Assembly (NCBI RefSeq): GCF_000429425.1
Contig: NZ_AUBV01000017.1
Location: forward strand, 26,608 to 90,607
Length of the DNA stretch: 64,000 nucleotides
Reading direction: 5' to 3'
Source of the DNA: Algoriphagus mannitolivorans DSM 15301
GTDB lineage: Bacteria; Bacteroidota; Bacteroidia; Cytophagales; Cyclobacteriaceae
This document shows, one piece after another, positions 8,683-18,790 of this stretch. The translations under genes and the position numbers were made by a program. The notes under the pieces were generated by a model that had not been told where the DNA came from, searched no databases, and worked only from the letters and a program-made list of their open reading frames with translations. How positions within the stretch are numbered: the first letter of the stretch is position 1; each line of letters opens with the position of its first letter.

Positions 8683-10235
8683 TGTTTACCCAAAATTTCT
8701 TTTAAAGGGATTATCTGAAATGTGATATTGGCGACACTGCTTTCGTAAAGGATGCCCACTTCTTCCTCATTGATCATGGTCAGGCATGAATAGCCCCATC
8801 CCGTGCCCTCATCCAGTAACACATGCATGTCAGAAGGCCAAGAACTCCCATCATTTAAGCTTGCTTTTATCGTAATATTATGGCGTCCTTTTTCAGTAGC
8901 TGGATTGGAAAATAAAAGCATTCCAGACGAATATGGATTGTCAATTAGACTGGCCATACATACCGGCTCTTGTAGTGCGGTTCGGGAAGTAGGATGCTCA
9001 GTCCAGGTTTTTCCCAAGTCAGAGGTTACAGCAATGGAACGGCTTCCTCCTCGGTTATCTCGCATATTCAGCATCAATTTGCCATCATTAAGTTCTACGA
9101 TTTGTGCTTCAGTAGTATTGGATCTGGCTCCCGTGCCTACGTGCCATGTTTGTCCTTTGTCTTTACTGTAAATTAGGGTGCTAAAGGGCATTTGGTTTTT
9201 GTCTTTGTATTGTGCTGGGAAAACCAAAGTCCCGTCCTTGAGAGTGATTCCTTTACCCGGTCCGTTGAAGAATAAATTCCATTCAGGATTTTTGAGCTGG
9301 TCTGTGAGAATTATAGGTTGAGACCAGGTGATCCCATCATCTTCAGATTTGACTACTACAAACTGCCCTGTTTCTTGGGGACTCAACCCTGGTTTAGAGG
9401 AATTCCAAGCCATTTCTCCGGGTTTTCCATGCATCCAAAGTGCCGCCACCCAAATATGACCAGTCTCATGATCCACCAAAATTGCGGGATCACCAATTCC
9501 ATTTTGATCTTCTGGGAGGCCTCCCCAGGTTCCCATATCCATTATGATTTTCATAGGCTCCCAAGTTTGACCACCATCTGTACTTCTGCTCATTCCCACA
9601 TCTATATCTCCCTGTAGATCTCGGCTAGAATTTCTCCGAATATCATAGACGGCTAATAGGGTCCCTTTTGTGCTAGTGACTAAACCGGGAATTCTGTACG
9701 AGTTGACCCCGTCGTCTCCAAAATCCCGAAGAGGCATGGCGACACGATAAGATTGAATTTCTCGATTTTGAGTAAGCGTAATGAGCTCCTTATTATCCAG
9801 AAATCCCTTGGGCTTTATCGTTAGCCGATCTTTTAGATTGTGATTTGGATCCAATTTGACGGATATATGGACTCGTGACCAATCCTGTGAATGTCCTTTG
9901 GGGAATTCTAAGGAAAACTCCCCTTGCACAGAACTCTTTTGAGCCAATACCACTGACTCATCTTTGGAGATTTTGGCGGAAAGCTGGATTTCCGCAATAG
10001 GCTCCCCGCTTTTGACTTCTAAAATAAGTTTTTGACCTTCCAAATTTTGGGGAGTTTCGAATACTATAGTTCCTATTTGAACCCACTGATTTTGAGGCAA
10101 TGGGACAAAAACAGGCTCATATTTCCCAATGCGATTGGGTCGGATCTCCTCTTGGCAATTACCTAATAAAATCGTGGAAAATCCGGTAAATAGAAGAATG
10201 AATAGGTTTTTGATCATGATGAATTGAAGTTTCAT
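8679..10235 (-). CDS. Sialidase (exo-alpha-sialidase), glycoside hydrolase family 33
   Basis: 518 residues. An N-terminal signal sequence ends at LLGNCQ, a lipoprotein-like cleavage site; a second possible start lies at residue 7. A beta-sandwich N-terminal domain (about residues 40-160) precedes the six-blade propeller. The FRIP-type motif is YRIP at 180-183, giving the first Arg of the sialic-acid-binding triad. Asp boxes (S-x-D-x-G-x-x-W) are seen as [10 protein letters not shown] (218-225), [25 protein letters not shown] and SLNDGSSW. It removes terminal sialic acids from glycans, probably at the cell surface. It is followed by the epimerase (four-base overlap) and sits after the transporter gene. 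Confidence 0.93.
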   Translation of the reverse strand: MKLQFIMIKNLFILLFTGFSTILLGNCQEEIRPNRIGKYEPVFVPLPQNQWVQIGTIVFETPQNLEGQKLILEVKSGEPIAEIQLSAKISKDESVVLAQKSSVQGEFSLEFPKGHSQDWSRVHISVKLDPNHNLKDRLTIKPKGFLDNKELITLTQNREIQSYRVAMPLRDFGDDGVNSYRIPGLVTSTKGTLLAVYDIRRNSSRDLQGDIDVGMSRSTDGGQTWEPMKIIMDMGTWGGLPEDQNGIGDPAILVDHETGHIWVAALWMHGKPGEMAWNSSKPGLSPQETGQFVVVKSEDDGITWSQPIILTDQLKNPEWNLFFNGPGKGITLKDGTLVFPAQYKDKNQMPFSTLIYSKDKGQTWHVGTGARSNTTEAQIVELNDGKLMLNMRDNRGGSRSIAVTSDLGKTWTEHPTSRTALQEPVCMASLIDNPYSSGMLLFSNPATEKGRHNITIKASLNDGSSWPSDMHVLLDEGTGWGYSCLTMINEEEVGILYESSVANITFQIIPLKEILGKQ

Positions 10236-10236
10236 G

Positions 10237-12951
10237 TTATACTGGGAGAGATTTCTTCTTAATGACTTTGGGAGATTTGGATGAAGAAATCAAGGAATGT
10301 ATGGTTAGATTTTTTATTTGTGAAGGGGCTGGTGGAAGGAAGAAAGCACTAAACAGCCAAGTGATTGCCATAGCGCTGGCTAATCCCGTTAAGGCATACA
10401 AATGAATGCTTAGACTTGTATGGTATTTTATTAAAATCTGTACTAATGCACTCCCTACAAAGCCAATTAAGGCGCCTTGAGAATTGACCTTTCTGGAAAT
10501 AATTCCGATCAAAAATATTCCTCCCAATCCTCCTGCAAACAAGCCTATCAGCATGTTGAACTGATCCCATAAAGATGGGATTCCGAGATTGGCCATCCAT
10601 AGAGCTAGCCCGGTTCCCAGAGTTCCAATTAAAATGGTGACAGCTCGGGCAAAATTTAATGGACGAATTGATTTCTGGGTAATTCTCTCCATGGACTTGT
10701 GAAAATCAATAGTGATTACCGTAGCCACAGAATTCATACTGCTATCCAGGCTGGACATTGCAGCCGCAAATACCGCCGCAATCAATAATCCTGAAACTCC
10801 ATTGGGTAATTGAGTGACTATATACCAGGGGAAAATACTGTCTGTATTGGGGATTATAGGAGATAATTGCTCAGGTTGATTTTTGTAAAAGACATACAAA
10901 GCAGTTCCGATAGAAAAGAAAATCAGGGCAGAAGGAAGGGCCATCCATGCACCCGTTCGAATTCCTTTTGCTGCAGTCATTTCATCTTTTGTAGTAAGAT
11001 ATCGCTGGATGACTGTTTGGTCACTTCCATACTGGACAAGATTGGAGGCTAATCCTCCAAATAATACTACCCAAATGGCTGTTCCAGTAAAATCTAGGTT
11101 CCAGTCGAAAATTGTCATTTTCCCGGATTCTAAGACTACACTTTGGAATAGATTCCAGTCCATATTCATGGATAAGCCAAGATATAGTAGGCAGATAAAA
11201 GCTCCTCCCAATAGGATCACTACTTGGACCACGTCTGTCCAAATTACTGCCTCTATACCGCCCAATACTGTATAAAAAATACTTAATACTCCCATTAGGA
11301 GAATACAAACTTCTACTTCAATTCCTGTGACTACCGCAAGTGCTAAAGAGGGAAGGAGTAAGACAATTCCAAGTCGACCGAGCTGAAGAGCTACATAAAC
11401 CAAGCTTCCCAAAAGTCTGATTTTAGAATCAAATCTCATTTCCAGGTATTCATAGGCCGTGGTTAGATTAAGTCTTCTGAAAAAAGGAAGGAACCAAGCT
11501 ATAATGACCGGGGAAATCATGATAATAGTTAACAGCAGGAAAAACAAAGTCCAATCAGTTGAAAACGTTTTTGCGGGAATAGCCATAAACGTAATCGCAC
11601 TAAGTTGTGTGCCAAATACACTGATTCCAGCTGCCCACCAAGGCACCCTCCCACCTGCTTTGAAATAATCACTTGCGTCGTGCTGCTTACGGGAAACCCA
11701 AATACCTATCAAAACTAAAATGCCCAAGTACCCAATCAGGATTGTGTAATTAAGCGCACCAAATGCTTGATGACTGATTAATTTAAGTTCATATATATCG
11801 GGGCTGCGGTGCCCCGGTGCAATTTCTCCCGAAATCAACAATGCGGAATTGTCCAGAGTCACTAAGGTTGAATTAACAGGACCTGTAAATGGGAGGTCTT
11901 CTAGTTTTGTCCAAGTATCCGTAACCGTATGATAGGCAAGGACGCTCCTACTAAATCCTTGATGATGGGATAGAATGCTGTCTCTTTTTTGCGATAAAGA
12001 CTCCCATTGAGTGGAAAATTTGGGAGTAGAAACAAGTTGATTCTCCAATTTTTCAAGGGAATTGAAAGGTTCCGGTTCCACCCCCCCAATCAGCAGTATA
12101 TGTCCAGAGCCCAAAGGATCAGCAGTAAAGGCCGATAGGTGATACTCAGTGCCATCTCCAGTTTGAATAGGAGATTTTTTGGTCCAGGTTCTATGGATGG
12201 GGTTATAGCTAAAATTGTCCGAAAAAACCTGACTGCTGCTGGAATCTCCCTTAAATCTTCCCCCAAAAAGAAATATTTTATCAGACTCTCCATCGGATTG
12301 AACGACTAGTCCAAAATGATTTCGGGGAGGACCTGGCCAAGAAGGGAGAGATTGCCATTTAGAATTCGTGGATTTTAGGTCATAACTAAGGAAAATTCCT
12401 TCACGATTTGAACTCAAGCTTCCTGCTAGGTAAATCACCTCATTGATAATTACCGCTGAGGTATTGGCCATAGGCAAGGGTAGGGGTGGAAGTGAAGTTA
12501 TTTCAAGCTGCTTCGTGTCGGGCCGGATACTGATTTTTAAGACATCCGAATGGTCTCCATTTTCATTTTCCCCACCAATAAGAATTAATCCTTCCTTACT
12601 ACTAACTGCCGCTCCATAGGCAAGTGGTTTGGGTAATTTATGCTCTCCCAAACTTTCCCATTGAAATTTTCCTCCCACTTTCTTTATCAGAGAAATATGG
12701 TCCCAGTATTTTTTAATGCCACCCTTTGAGGGAGGATTATCTGGAAAATTTGCACCTCCGGCAAGGATGATTATCCCATTGTGTTTTCCGGCATACATTC
12801 CCGCAAAGCCTTTTTCAAATCCGTCTCCTTTGGCAATTGGGAAACTTGTGACTTTTTCCCAAACCAATGATTCGGTAGAAAAGCCCTCCTGCGCCTTAAC
12901 TTGCCCCCCAAATAGAATCCATAAGGCAAAAATTGAAAAGAATTTATTCAC
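10237..12951 (-). CDS. Fusion of Kelch-type sialic acid mutarotase and SSS-family sodium symporter
   Basis: 904 residues. A signal peptide (ends QVKAQ) is followed by a Kelch propeller in the first ~395 residues (GIIILAGGANFPDNPP, LILIGGENENGDHSD, KIFLFGGRFKGDSS, HILLIGGVEPE). That order resembles the cyclically permuted relatives of the E. coli N-acetylneuraminate mutarotase NanM. From about residue 400 the protein becomes a sodium:solute symporter with some 13-14 membrane helices, including AAAMSSLDSSMNSV, the Na2-site region of the family. The propeller would sit in the periplasm, convert released alpha-sialic acid to the beta anomer, and hand it to the transporter. The partner enzymes NanA and GH33 are immediate neighbours. 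Substrate is inferred from context. Confidence 0.85.
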   Translation of the reverse strand: MNKFFSIFALWILFGGQVKAQEGFSTESLVWEKVTSFPIAKGDGFEKGFAGMYAGKHNGIIILAGGANFPDNPPSKGGIKKYWDHISLIKKVGGKFQWESLGEHKLPKPLAYGAAVSSKEGLILIGGENENGDHSDVLKISIRPDTKQLEITSLPPLPLPMANTSAVIINEVIYLAGSLSSNREGIFLSYDLKSTNSKWQSLPSWPGPPRNHFGLVVQSDGESDKIFLFGGRFKGDSSSSQVFSDNFSYNPIHRTWTKKSPIQTGDGTEYHLSAFTADPLGSGHILLIGGVEPEPFNSLEKLENQLVSTPKFSTQWESLSQKRDSILSHHQGFSRSVLAYHTVTDTWTKLEDLPFTGPVNSTLVTLDNSALLISGEIAPGHRSPDIYELKLISHQAFGALNYTILIGYLGILVLIGIWVSRKQHDASDYFKAGGRVPWWAAGISVFGTQLSAITFMAIPAKTFSTDWTLFFLLLTIIMISPVIIAWFLPFFRRLNLTTAYEYLEMRFDSKIRLLGSLVYVALQLGRLGIVLLLPSLALAVVTGIEVEVCILLMGVLSIFYTVLGGIEAVIWTDVVQVVILLGGAFICLLYLGLSMNMDWNLFQSVVLESGKMTIFDWNLDFTGTAIWVVLFGGLASNLVQYGSDQTVIQRYLTTKDEMTAAKGIRTGAWMALPSALIFFSIGTALYVFYKNQPEQLSPIIPNTDSIFPWYIVTQLPNGVSGLLIAAVFAAAMSSLDSSMNSVATVITIDFHKSMERITQKSIRPLNFARAVTILIGTLGTGLALWMANLGIPSLWDQFNMLIGLFAGGLGGIFLIGIISRKVNSQGALIGFVGSALVQILIKYHTSLSIHLYALTGLASAMAITWLFSAFFLPPAPSQIKNLTIHSLISSSKSPKVIKKKSLPV

Positions 12952-12978
12952 TTATTGTCTGGTTATTTTGGGTGAAAC

Positions 12979-13908
12979 TTATTGCTTATGATAAGGCTGC
13001 ATGCAGAATTCAAAAAAATTGCACCTTTCTAACTCTTGCAGAAGTTCTGCTTTCTTTTTCTGGGAAATTGAATTTCCGGGAGATCTGAAGTTACCACATT
13101 CAATGCCCAATTGGCTTAGAATTGCCTTTCCAGTGACCGCCCCTCCGAATTTGGGATAAAGAGAAATAACGTCGATAGATTTTTCCTGTAGTGCCAATGC
13201 TTTGTCCAAATTTCCTTGCTGAAATTCATGGATAAGTTGATAATACAATGGGGCGGCATAGTTGTAGGTACTGCCAACACCACCTACGGCTCCCATAGCC
13301 AGTCCAGCCAGTAGCATTTCATCCCAACCCCATAAAATGTCAAATTTTCCATTTTTATACCTCAGGCATTGATTGAATTCCATTAAATCCGTGTGGGTGT
13401 ATTTGATTCCGGCAAAGTTGGAAATAGATTCACCGGCAGATTCCAACAAGGGGAGCATCGGCAGATCCACTTGAGAAAGCAAAGGGATATGGTAATAATA
13501 GAATGCTAATTCAGGGGCAGCTTCAGCAATCGGTTTGAAAAATTCTGTAAGGGACTCCACCGAATTAGGCTTGATATAATAGGGAGCATTGACAGATATT
13601 CCGTACAACCCTTTTTCCTGGCAATAACTAGCCAGCTCTTTCCCTTCTTTTTGGGAGGTTCCGGCGACCATGGCTATGATCTTGAATTCCTCAGAATTGA
13701 AAGGAGCCCAGGCATCGATTAACTCCTTTTTTTCAGCGAATGTAAGGGAGGCTCCTTCACCTGTTGTCCCATTAATAAATGCGCCTTTTATATGATTAGC
13801 TTTTAATAGCCAAGCATAATCCTGAATTTGGGAAAGATCTAAGTTTCCTTGACTATTTATAGGAGTGAAAGTGGCTGCTATTAGGCCGTTTATTTTTTGA
13901 AATTTCAT
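12979..13908 (-). CDS. nanA: N-acetylneuraminate lyase
   Basis: 309 residues from ATG 13908; the longer open frame (13983) adds 25 residues of non-family sequence encoded by the intergenic hairpin. It is a class I aldolase of the DapA/NanA superfamily: GAFINGTTGEGASLTF is the pyruvate-binding GTTGEG motif that marks the NanA side of the family, FYYYHIP carries the catalytic Tyr (about Y139), and GIKYTHTDL has the Schiff-base Lys (K169). It splits Neu5Ac into ManNAc and pyruvate in the cytosol; the epimerase encoded downstream would then make GlcNAc. It sits between susD and the transporter fusion. Confidence 0.92.
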   Translation of the reverse strand: MKFQKINGLIAATFTPINSQGNLDLSQIQDYAWLLKANHIKGAFINGTTGEGASLTFAEKKELIDAWAPFNSEEFKIIAMVAGTSQKEGKELASYCQEKGLYGISVNAPYYIKPNSVESLTEFFKPIAEAAPELAFYYYHIPLLSQVDLPMLPLLESAGESISNFAGIKYTHTDLMEFNQCLRYKNGKFDILWGWDEMLLAGLAMGAVGGVGSTYNYAAPLYYQLIHEFQQGNLDKALALQEKSIDVISLYPKFGGAVTGKAILSQLGIECGNFRSPGNSISQKKKAELLQELERCNFFEFCMQPYHKQ

Positions 13909-13930
13909 GGTTTGAGAGTAGTTGAGAATC

Positions 13931-13962
13931 AAGGAAAAAGGAACCGGCGAAAACACCGGCTC
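13931..13962 (-). terminator. Terminator-like hairpin between susD and nanA (possible attenuator)
   Basis: Read on the minus strand, GAGCCGGTG-TTTT-CGCCGGTTC forms a nine-pair stem closed by a TTTT loop and is followed at once by CTTTTTCCTT. It lies 52 bases after the susD stop and 23 bases before the nanA start, inside the operon. Its shape fits a weak intrinsic terminator that would lower expression of the catabolic genes relative to susC and susD. It could instead be a processing or stability hairpin. Confidence 0.6.
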
Positions 13963-14013
13963 ATTTTCAATCTTGAAACCCAATCAATTAAACTATTTAC
14001 CTTTAACTTTACC

Positions 14014-15510
14014 TTAATTACCGTACCCGGGGTTTTGGGTGATTTTAGAATTTAGACTGATTGTTCCTAAGGAAATCGGCCATAGTTCAAGATGTTTTTG
14101 GCTGACTCGATTCTGGAGAGATGGCACTTTCTCAAAAGCTTTTTCAAATCGAACTAAATCCCACCATCTTTTTCCTTCAAAGCACAATTCCAGCAACCGT
14201 TCCTGTAGGATGGCTTCGTCATTTTGTGCTTTTGTTCCCGATACAAACCGGAATTCGTTGAAATCGGCCCCGTAAGCCCTTTGCCGAACTTGGTTGATTT
14301 CAGTACTTGGGTCTTGCCCTAATGCATTTTTCGCTTCAGCAATCAACAGTAGCAGATCTGCATATCTGTAGATTATCACATCATCGATAAATCTCCTTCC
14401 GGAAGGATCTACAAATCCGCGATATTTCATTACGACCGATCCATAATAAGAGGGATTCCCTTGAGAATCCGGGATATTAATCTCGACGAATGAGGCATTC
14501 TTTCTTTTGTCTTTTTCATGAAATGCTGAGCGGACAATCTTGGACGGAGCCATTCGGTTTAGTCCCCCTCCCTGTCCAATGAGCGCTTTTGCTAGAGTAC
14601 TGATCTTGGAAGGGATCTCATCATCCCGGATGTACAGTGTGCTGTTGTAATTGGCTCCTGATTCTAGGTCCAGAAATCTGACCGCAAATAGGATTTCAGA
14701 GTTGCCTTTGTTGTTGTATCGGAAGATTTTGTCAAAGTCACTCTGCAAAGCCAAACCCGGAGCAGAAGCAGCCTCTGTTAAGGCTTTTAAAGCTGCCGTC
14801 AAATCCGCCTGTCCGCCGTTAAGTTTTTTTCCTGTCCATAGATAAACTTCTCCTTTAAGCATTTGGGCTGCAGGTTTGGACCAAAAGGCCTTTCCCTGTG
14901 CTAAATTGTTATTTGGATACAACTCCAATGCTTGGTCTAAATCTGATTTGATCAGAGAAAAAACCTCTTCAACCGAAGATCTTGGTTTAAATGTAGTCTT
15001 TGCATCATATCCTTCGGTCGGATCCGTGACGATTGGCACTCCCCCCCAAGTTTTTGCCATAAGGAAATAGATATAGGCCCTCATGGTATAGGCTTGAGCA
15101 AGCATTTTATTTTTATTGGATGGGTTGCTAAAAGAGATACCCGGTACATACTTGATGATCAAATTGGCATCGTGCACTACGGTGTACAATCTGAGCCAGT
15201 TTGGTCCTGCAAAATTGGGGTCAAGGGTATTTTCAAAATATCGCTCTCGGCCTTCTGATGCCTGTAGCCCGTAGGTTAAGGTTTCACTTCTGCTTTCTCC
15301 CCAAAAAAACAGATTGTTGGAAGCCTCGTCACGGAATCTGACATACATTCCACTCAAGGCCCCGTTGGCATTGTCTTCGCTAACCCAAAATCCGGCAGTG
15401 GTAATACTGCTCACTGGAGTGAGTTCTAATTGATCTGTACAGCTGTTGGAAAAGGAAAGTGCTCCTAATAGGACGCTGTAAAGCCCTAATTTTTTTATTG
15501 CTAGTTTCAT
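14014..15510 (-). CDS. SusD/RagB-family glycan-binding lipoprotein
   Basis: 498 residues with a lipoprotein signal ending SFSNSCTDQL, so the mature protein is lipid-anchored, most likely on the cell surface. It shows the usual SusD layout: DNANGALSGMYVRFRD after the lipobox, the TPR-like helical core (AQAYTMRAYIYFLMAKTWGG), and the C-terminal RYADLLLLIAEAKNALG and ERLLELCFEGKRWWDLVRF segments. SusD-like proteins cap a SusC-like porin and help bind the glycan ligand. It lies 15 bases after susC and upstream of nanA, so the expected ligand is a sialylated glycan or sialic acid. Confidence 0.93.
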   Translation of the reverse strand: MKLAIKKLGLYSVLLGALSFSNSCTDQLELTPVSSITTAGFWVSEDNANGALSGMYVRFRDEASNNLFFWGESRSETLTYGLQASEGRERYFENTLDPNFAGPNWLRLYTVVHDANLIIKYVPGISFSNPSNKNKMLAQAYTMRAYIYFLMAKTWGGVPIVTDPTEGYDAKTTFKPRSSVEEVFSLIKSDLDQALELYPNNNLAQGKAFWSKPAAQMLKGEVYLWTGKKLNGGQADLTAALKALTEAASAPGLALQSDFDKIFRYNNKGNSEILFAVRFLDLESGANYNSTLYIRDDEIPSKISTLAKALIGQGGGLNRMAPSKIVRSAFHEKDKRKNASFVEINIPDSQGNPSYYGSVVMKYRGFVDPSGRRFIDDVIIYRYADLLLLIAEAKNALGQDPSTEINQVRQRAYGADFNEFRFVSGTKAQNDEAILQERLLELCFEGKRWWDLVRFEKAFEKVPSLQNRVSQKHLELWPISLGTISLNSKITQNPGYGN

Positions 15511-15525
15511 GGCTTTCGGTTTGGT

Positions 15526-18500
15526 TTAGAAATTGACATTAATACCCAAAAGGAAACTTCTTGGTATTGGATACCTACCAGAATCGGTTCCTCCTTCTTC
15601 TGGATTCAACCCTGTATATTGGGTGAAATAGTGGAGATTGCTTCCCGTGAAGTATGCCCGCACAGAGGGGATTTTTAGAGGGCGGAGAATACTTTGGGGA
15701 AGATTGTAGGCCAAAGTCACTTCTCTTAAGGCTAAATAGTCTCCTTTTTCGTAAAAAAATGTACTTCCCCGGAAGGAGTTATTCTGGGCTAGCTGGTCTG
15801 CCCACATGTAACGGGGATATGCCGTTTGGTCGCCCTGGTTTTGCCAGGATAGGGTAGTTTCCTTTAATATTCCGATATCCCCCTGAAATTGACCGTTAAA
15901 TCTGGCTCTGGTTTCATGGTAAATTGTATGTCCTAATGCAAAATCAGTACGGACTGTCAGGCTTAGACGTTTATAAGTAAAGGTGTTGTGGAATCCACCT
16001 GTGAACTTGGGGAAAACATTTCCTGCGTACACTCGATCTCTGCTATCGATAGTGTCGTTTTTATCCAAATCAGCCCAATTGACATCTCCACCAAACTTCT
16101 TTTTGTTATTTCCCGGAACCAACAAGTCCAATGGAGCTTTGCTGGCTTCTTCGTCAGTTGCAAAGACATTCAAATATTGATAAGCGAACATTTCACCTAA
16201 TCTTCCGCCCTCTTGTAGCCCCCCTTTCCAAACATACTGTCCAATTCTAGGATCGAAGACCAATACACCTCCGATTCTGTTATTTTCGTTGGCGTTTTCT
16301 GGAAGTTCCAAAATGGTGTTTAGGTTTTTAGCAGCCACAACAGAAGTGTTCCAGGCAAAATCATTCTTTTGAATAATTGTGGCATTTACTTCCAACTCTA
16401 ATCCCCTGTTTCTCAAGGATCCCAAATTGGTCAGGATAGAAGAAAATCCAGTGGACTGGGGTAGTTCTAAATTTGTTAAGAGATCATCAGTGATTCTGTC
16501 GTAATAATCAAAAACAAGGGTGACTCTGTTGTCGAATAGCCCCATATCTATTCCCAAATCAAATGTTTTTGATCTTTCCCACCGTAGATTCTGGTTAGCC
16601 ATTCGGTTATTCATAATGGCGGCTCCATCATTATATCTTGAGCCAACCGAATACAACCCTTGTGCATGAAAATCTGAAAGGTTGCCTATATTTCCATTGA
16701 CTCCGTAGCTTGCTCTGAGCTTCAAGGAAGAAATTTGTTTAGGAGATGCAGACCAGAAATCTTCTTTGTGGAGATTCCACCCAGCCGATACTCCCGGGAA
16801 AAATCCCCATTTATTATTTGCCCCAAGATTAGAAGCTCCATCTTGCCTTGCAGATGCAGAGAAAAGATACTTCTTGTCAAAATCATAGTTTATTCTCCCA
16901 AAGAATCCTATTATCCTTTGTTGAGAATGGGATGAGGATACTGCCGTAGGCTCTGCTGAAGCATTTAGGGTTGGGATAAGATCTGAGGCTGCGCCTCTAC
17001 CAGAGGCTGAGGCTGAATAATTTTGACGATCATAATAAGATCCGCCGACTTTTCCCTGAATGTTGTGGAGACCAATGGATTTGGTATAAGTAAATACTCC
17101 GTCAAATTGTCTCTGCCAATAAAGAGAATTGCTGAAAGAAGCTGCTCTGGAATCAATAAATTGGGTAGGGGTATTATAAAATGACTTTTGGAAATCATTC
17201 ACTGTCCCCTGTACAAAGTACAAAGAGGCTATGGGTTCGAAGGTCAAATTTGGAAGCAATTCCCAATTCCCTCCTGCAGATAGAGTAACTCGATTTGTGG
17301 CATTGAAAGCGGTGGATCTATTCAAATGGTATAGTGGATTTCCCATACTTCTGTTTTGCCCGGTTGCAAGGGATCCGTCCTCATACCTAAACTTTGCCGT
17401 TGGCGGCAATCCCAGAGCTCTTTGAAAAAGTTCATTTTCACTAAAAACCTGAGTGTTGGAAGAATTGGTAAAGTTTAATCTCCCATACACTGAGAGTTTG
17501 TTGTTTACCTCAATATCCCCATTCATCCTGACCGTAAATCGTTTAAAGTCGGTGTTGATGGCAACTCCTTCACTGTTTAGGTAACCAATCCCCATGTCAA
17601 ATCTTGCTTTTTCAGAACCACCACTTACTTGGATATAGTGGTTTTGTGAATTAGCCTGGCGGAATAGGATATCTTGCCAGTTTACTTCATCAAAAATGAT
17701 TGTTTTGGAAGGATCCACAGGATCTGGCATAGATTGCCATCCTTCATTGAGTTTATACTCGTTTTGTGGTGTTAAATATTGCGGGGTAAATGCAGTATTG
17801 TTTGTCAGATTGTTTCCTATTCCAAATCCGTTTGCCTGATTCAATCGGAACAACTGTCCGGGGTTTTTTTCGGCCAAACGCATAATTCCGGTTCGGTTGA
17901 AATAGATATAATCCCGGGCTGAAGCCATGTCGTATTGGTTCCACATTTCAGAGATTCCAAAGTTGTACCTGTAGGAAACAGATGTTTTCCCAGCTTTTCC
18001 GGTTTTAGTGGTGATGATGACAACTCCGTTAGAACCTCTCGCTCCGTAAATAGCCGTAGCTGCCGCATCTTTTAATACTTGAAATGTTTCGATATCATCT
18101 GGATTGATGTCGTTCATTTGGGTTCTGATAACCCCATCGATAATATAAAGAGGTTCAGCGCCATTGGGATTGTTAATGGAAGTCCCCCCTCTGACAATTA
18201 CTCTTGGAGCGGACCCCGGCTGACCACTGGTGGTCTGAACCCGAACTCCTGATACTGTACCCTGCAATGCAGAAGCAGCATTGGCAAAAGGTATATTTTC
18301 CAATACCCTTTGATCCACTTTGGATACTGAGGAAGTGAGAGTTTCCCTTGATTGTTCCCCATATCCAATGACCAAAACCTCATTTAGGTTTTGGGAATCC
18401 ATTTGAAGAGCAATATCAAGTTTTGATTGTGCCGTGACTTGAATTTCTTTGGAGGTATATCCTATATAACTGAATCTAAGTCTGGCACCCGGAGCTATCC

Positions 18501-18741
18501 GGATAGAATAGGCTCCATCCAAATCCGTTACCGTCCCGGTTGTGGTCCCTATTATCAATACGTTTACACCTGGGAGACCTTCTCCCGTGCTTGAATCTGT
18601 TACCTTACCGCTTACTTCTAGATCTCCTTGAGCATATCCTATTTGGAAGATCAAAGAGAACAGAAGAAGCAGTAAGACGCGTTGAAAGTCAATGTACTTC
18701 ATGCTGTGTTTGTTTGAGTTTATTGTAATTGATGATTTCAT
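15526..18741 (-). CDS. SusC/RagA-family TonB-dependent outer membrane transporter
   Basis: 1071 residues from ATG 18741; an internal ATG (18702) would give a tidier signal peptide (MKYIDFQRVLLLLLFSLIF) and is equally likely. After the signal comes a carboxypeptidase-regulatory-like domain (VSGKVTDSSTGEGLPGVNVL), then the plug (NPNGAEPLYIIDGVIRTQMN, IETFQVLKDAAATAIYGARG, GVVIITTKTG) and the beta-barrel, ending in a hydrophobic strand (SFLLGINVNF). It should import glycan fragments or sialic acid across the outer membrane with TonB energy and its SusD partner. It is the first gene of the minus-strand operon and is divergent to the hybrid regulator, the standard layout of a polysaccharide utilisation locus. 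Confidence 0.95.
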   Translation of the reverse strand: MKSSITINSNKHSMKYIDFQRVLLLLLFSLIFQIGYAQGDLEVSGKVTDSSTGEGLPGVNVLIIGTTTGTVTDLDGAYSIRIAPGARLRFSYIGYTSKEIQVTAQSKLDIALQMDSQNLNEVLVIGYGEQSRETLTSSVSKVDQRVLENIPFANAASALQGTVSGVRVQTTSGQPGSAPRVIVRGGTSINNPNGAEPLYIIDGVIRTQMNDINPDDIETFQVLKDAAATAIYGARGSNGVVIITTKTGKAGKTSVSYRYNFGISEMWNQYDMASARDYIYFNRTGIMRLAEKNPGQLFRLNQANGFGIGNNLTNNTAFTPQYLTPQNEYKLNEGWQSMPDPVDPSKTIIFDEVNWQDILFRQANSQNHYIQVSGGSEKARFDMGIGYLNSEGVAINTDFKRFTVRMNGDIEVNNKLSVYGRLNFTNSSNTQVFSENELFQRALGLPPTAKFRYEDGSLATGQNRSMGNPLYHLNRSTAFNATNRVTLSAGGNWELLPNLTFEPIASLYFVQGTVNDFQKSFYNTPTQFIDSRAASFSNSLYWQRQFDGVFTYTKSIGLHNIQGKVGGSYYDRQNYSASASGRGAASDLIPTLNASAEPTAVSSSHSQQRIIGFFGRINYDFDKKYLFSASARQDGASNLGANNKWGFFPGVSAGWNLHKEDFWSASPKQISSLKLRASYGVNGNIGNLSDFHAQGLYSVGSRYNDGAAIMNNRMANQNLRWERSKTFDLGIDMGLFDNRVTLVFDYYDRITDDLLTNLELPQSTGFSSILTNLGSLRNRGLELEVNATIIQKNDFAWNTSVVAAKNLNTILELPENANENNRIGGVLVFDPRIGQYVWKGGLQEGGRLGEMFAYQYLNVFATDEEASKAPLDLLVPGNNKKKFGGDVNWADLDKNDTIDSRDRVYAGNVFPKFTGGFHNTFTYKRLSLTVRTDFALGHTIYHETRARFNGQFQGDIGILKETTLSWQNQGDQTAYPRYMWADQLAQNNSFRGSTFFYEKGDYLALREVTLAYNLPQSILRPLKIPSVRAYFTGSNLHYFTQYTGLNPEEGGTDSGRYPIPRSFLLGINVNF

Positions 18742-18782
18742 CTTGGTTTTGACCTTACCTTTGTAAAGGCAAAAAACCTGTT

Positions 18783-18790
18783 CAAACCTA
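18783..18790 (-). promoter_or_regulatory. Candidate -7 element (TAGGTTTG) upstream of susC
   Basis: On the minus strand TAGGTTTG matches the Bacteroidota TAnnTTTG box, 42 bases ahead of the susC start. No TTTG occurs at the expected 19-21 base distance, so the promoter would need an activator, which suits control by the divergent hybrid regulator. The 204-base gap between susC and that regulator must also contain the regulator's binding site, which I cannot define. Confidence 0.3.
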
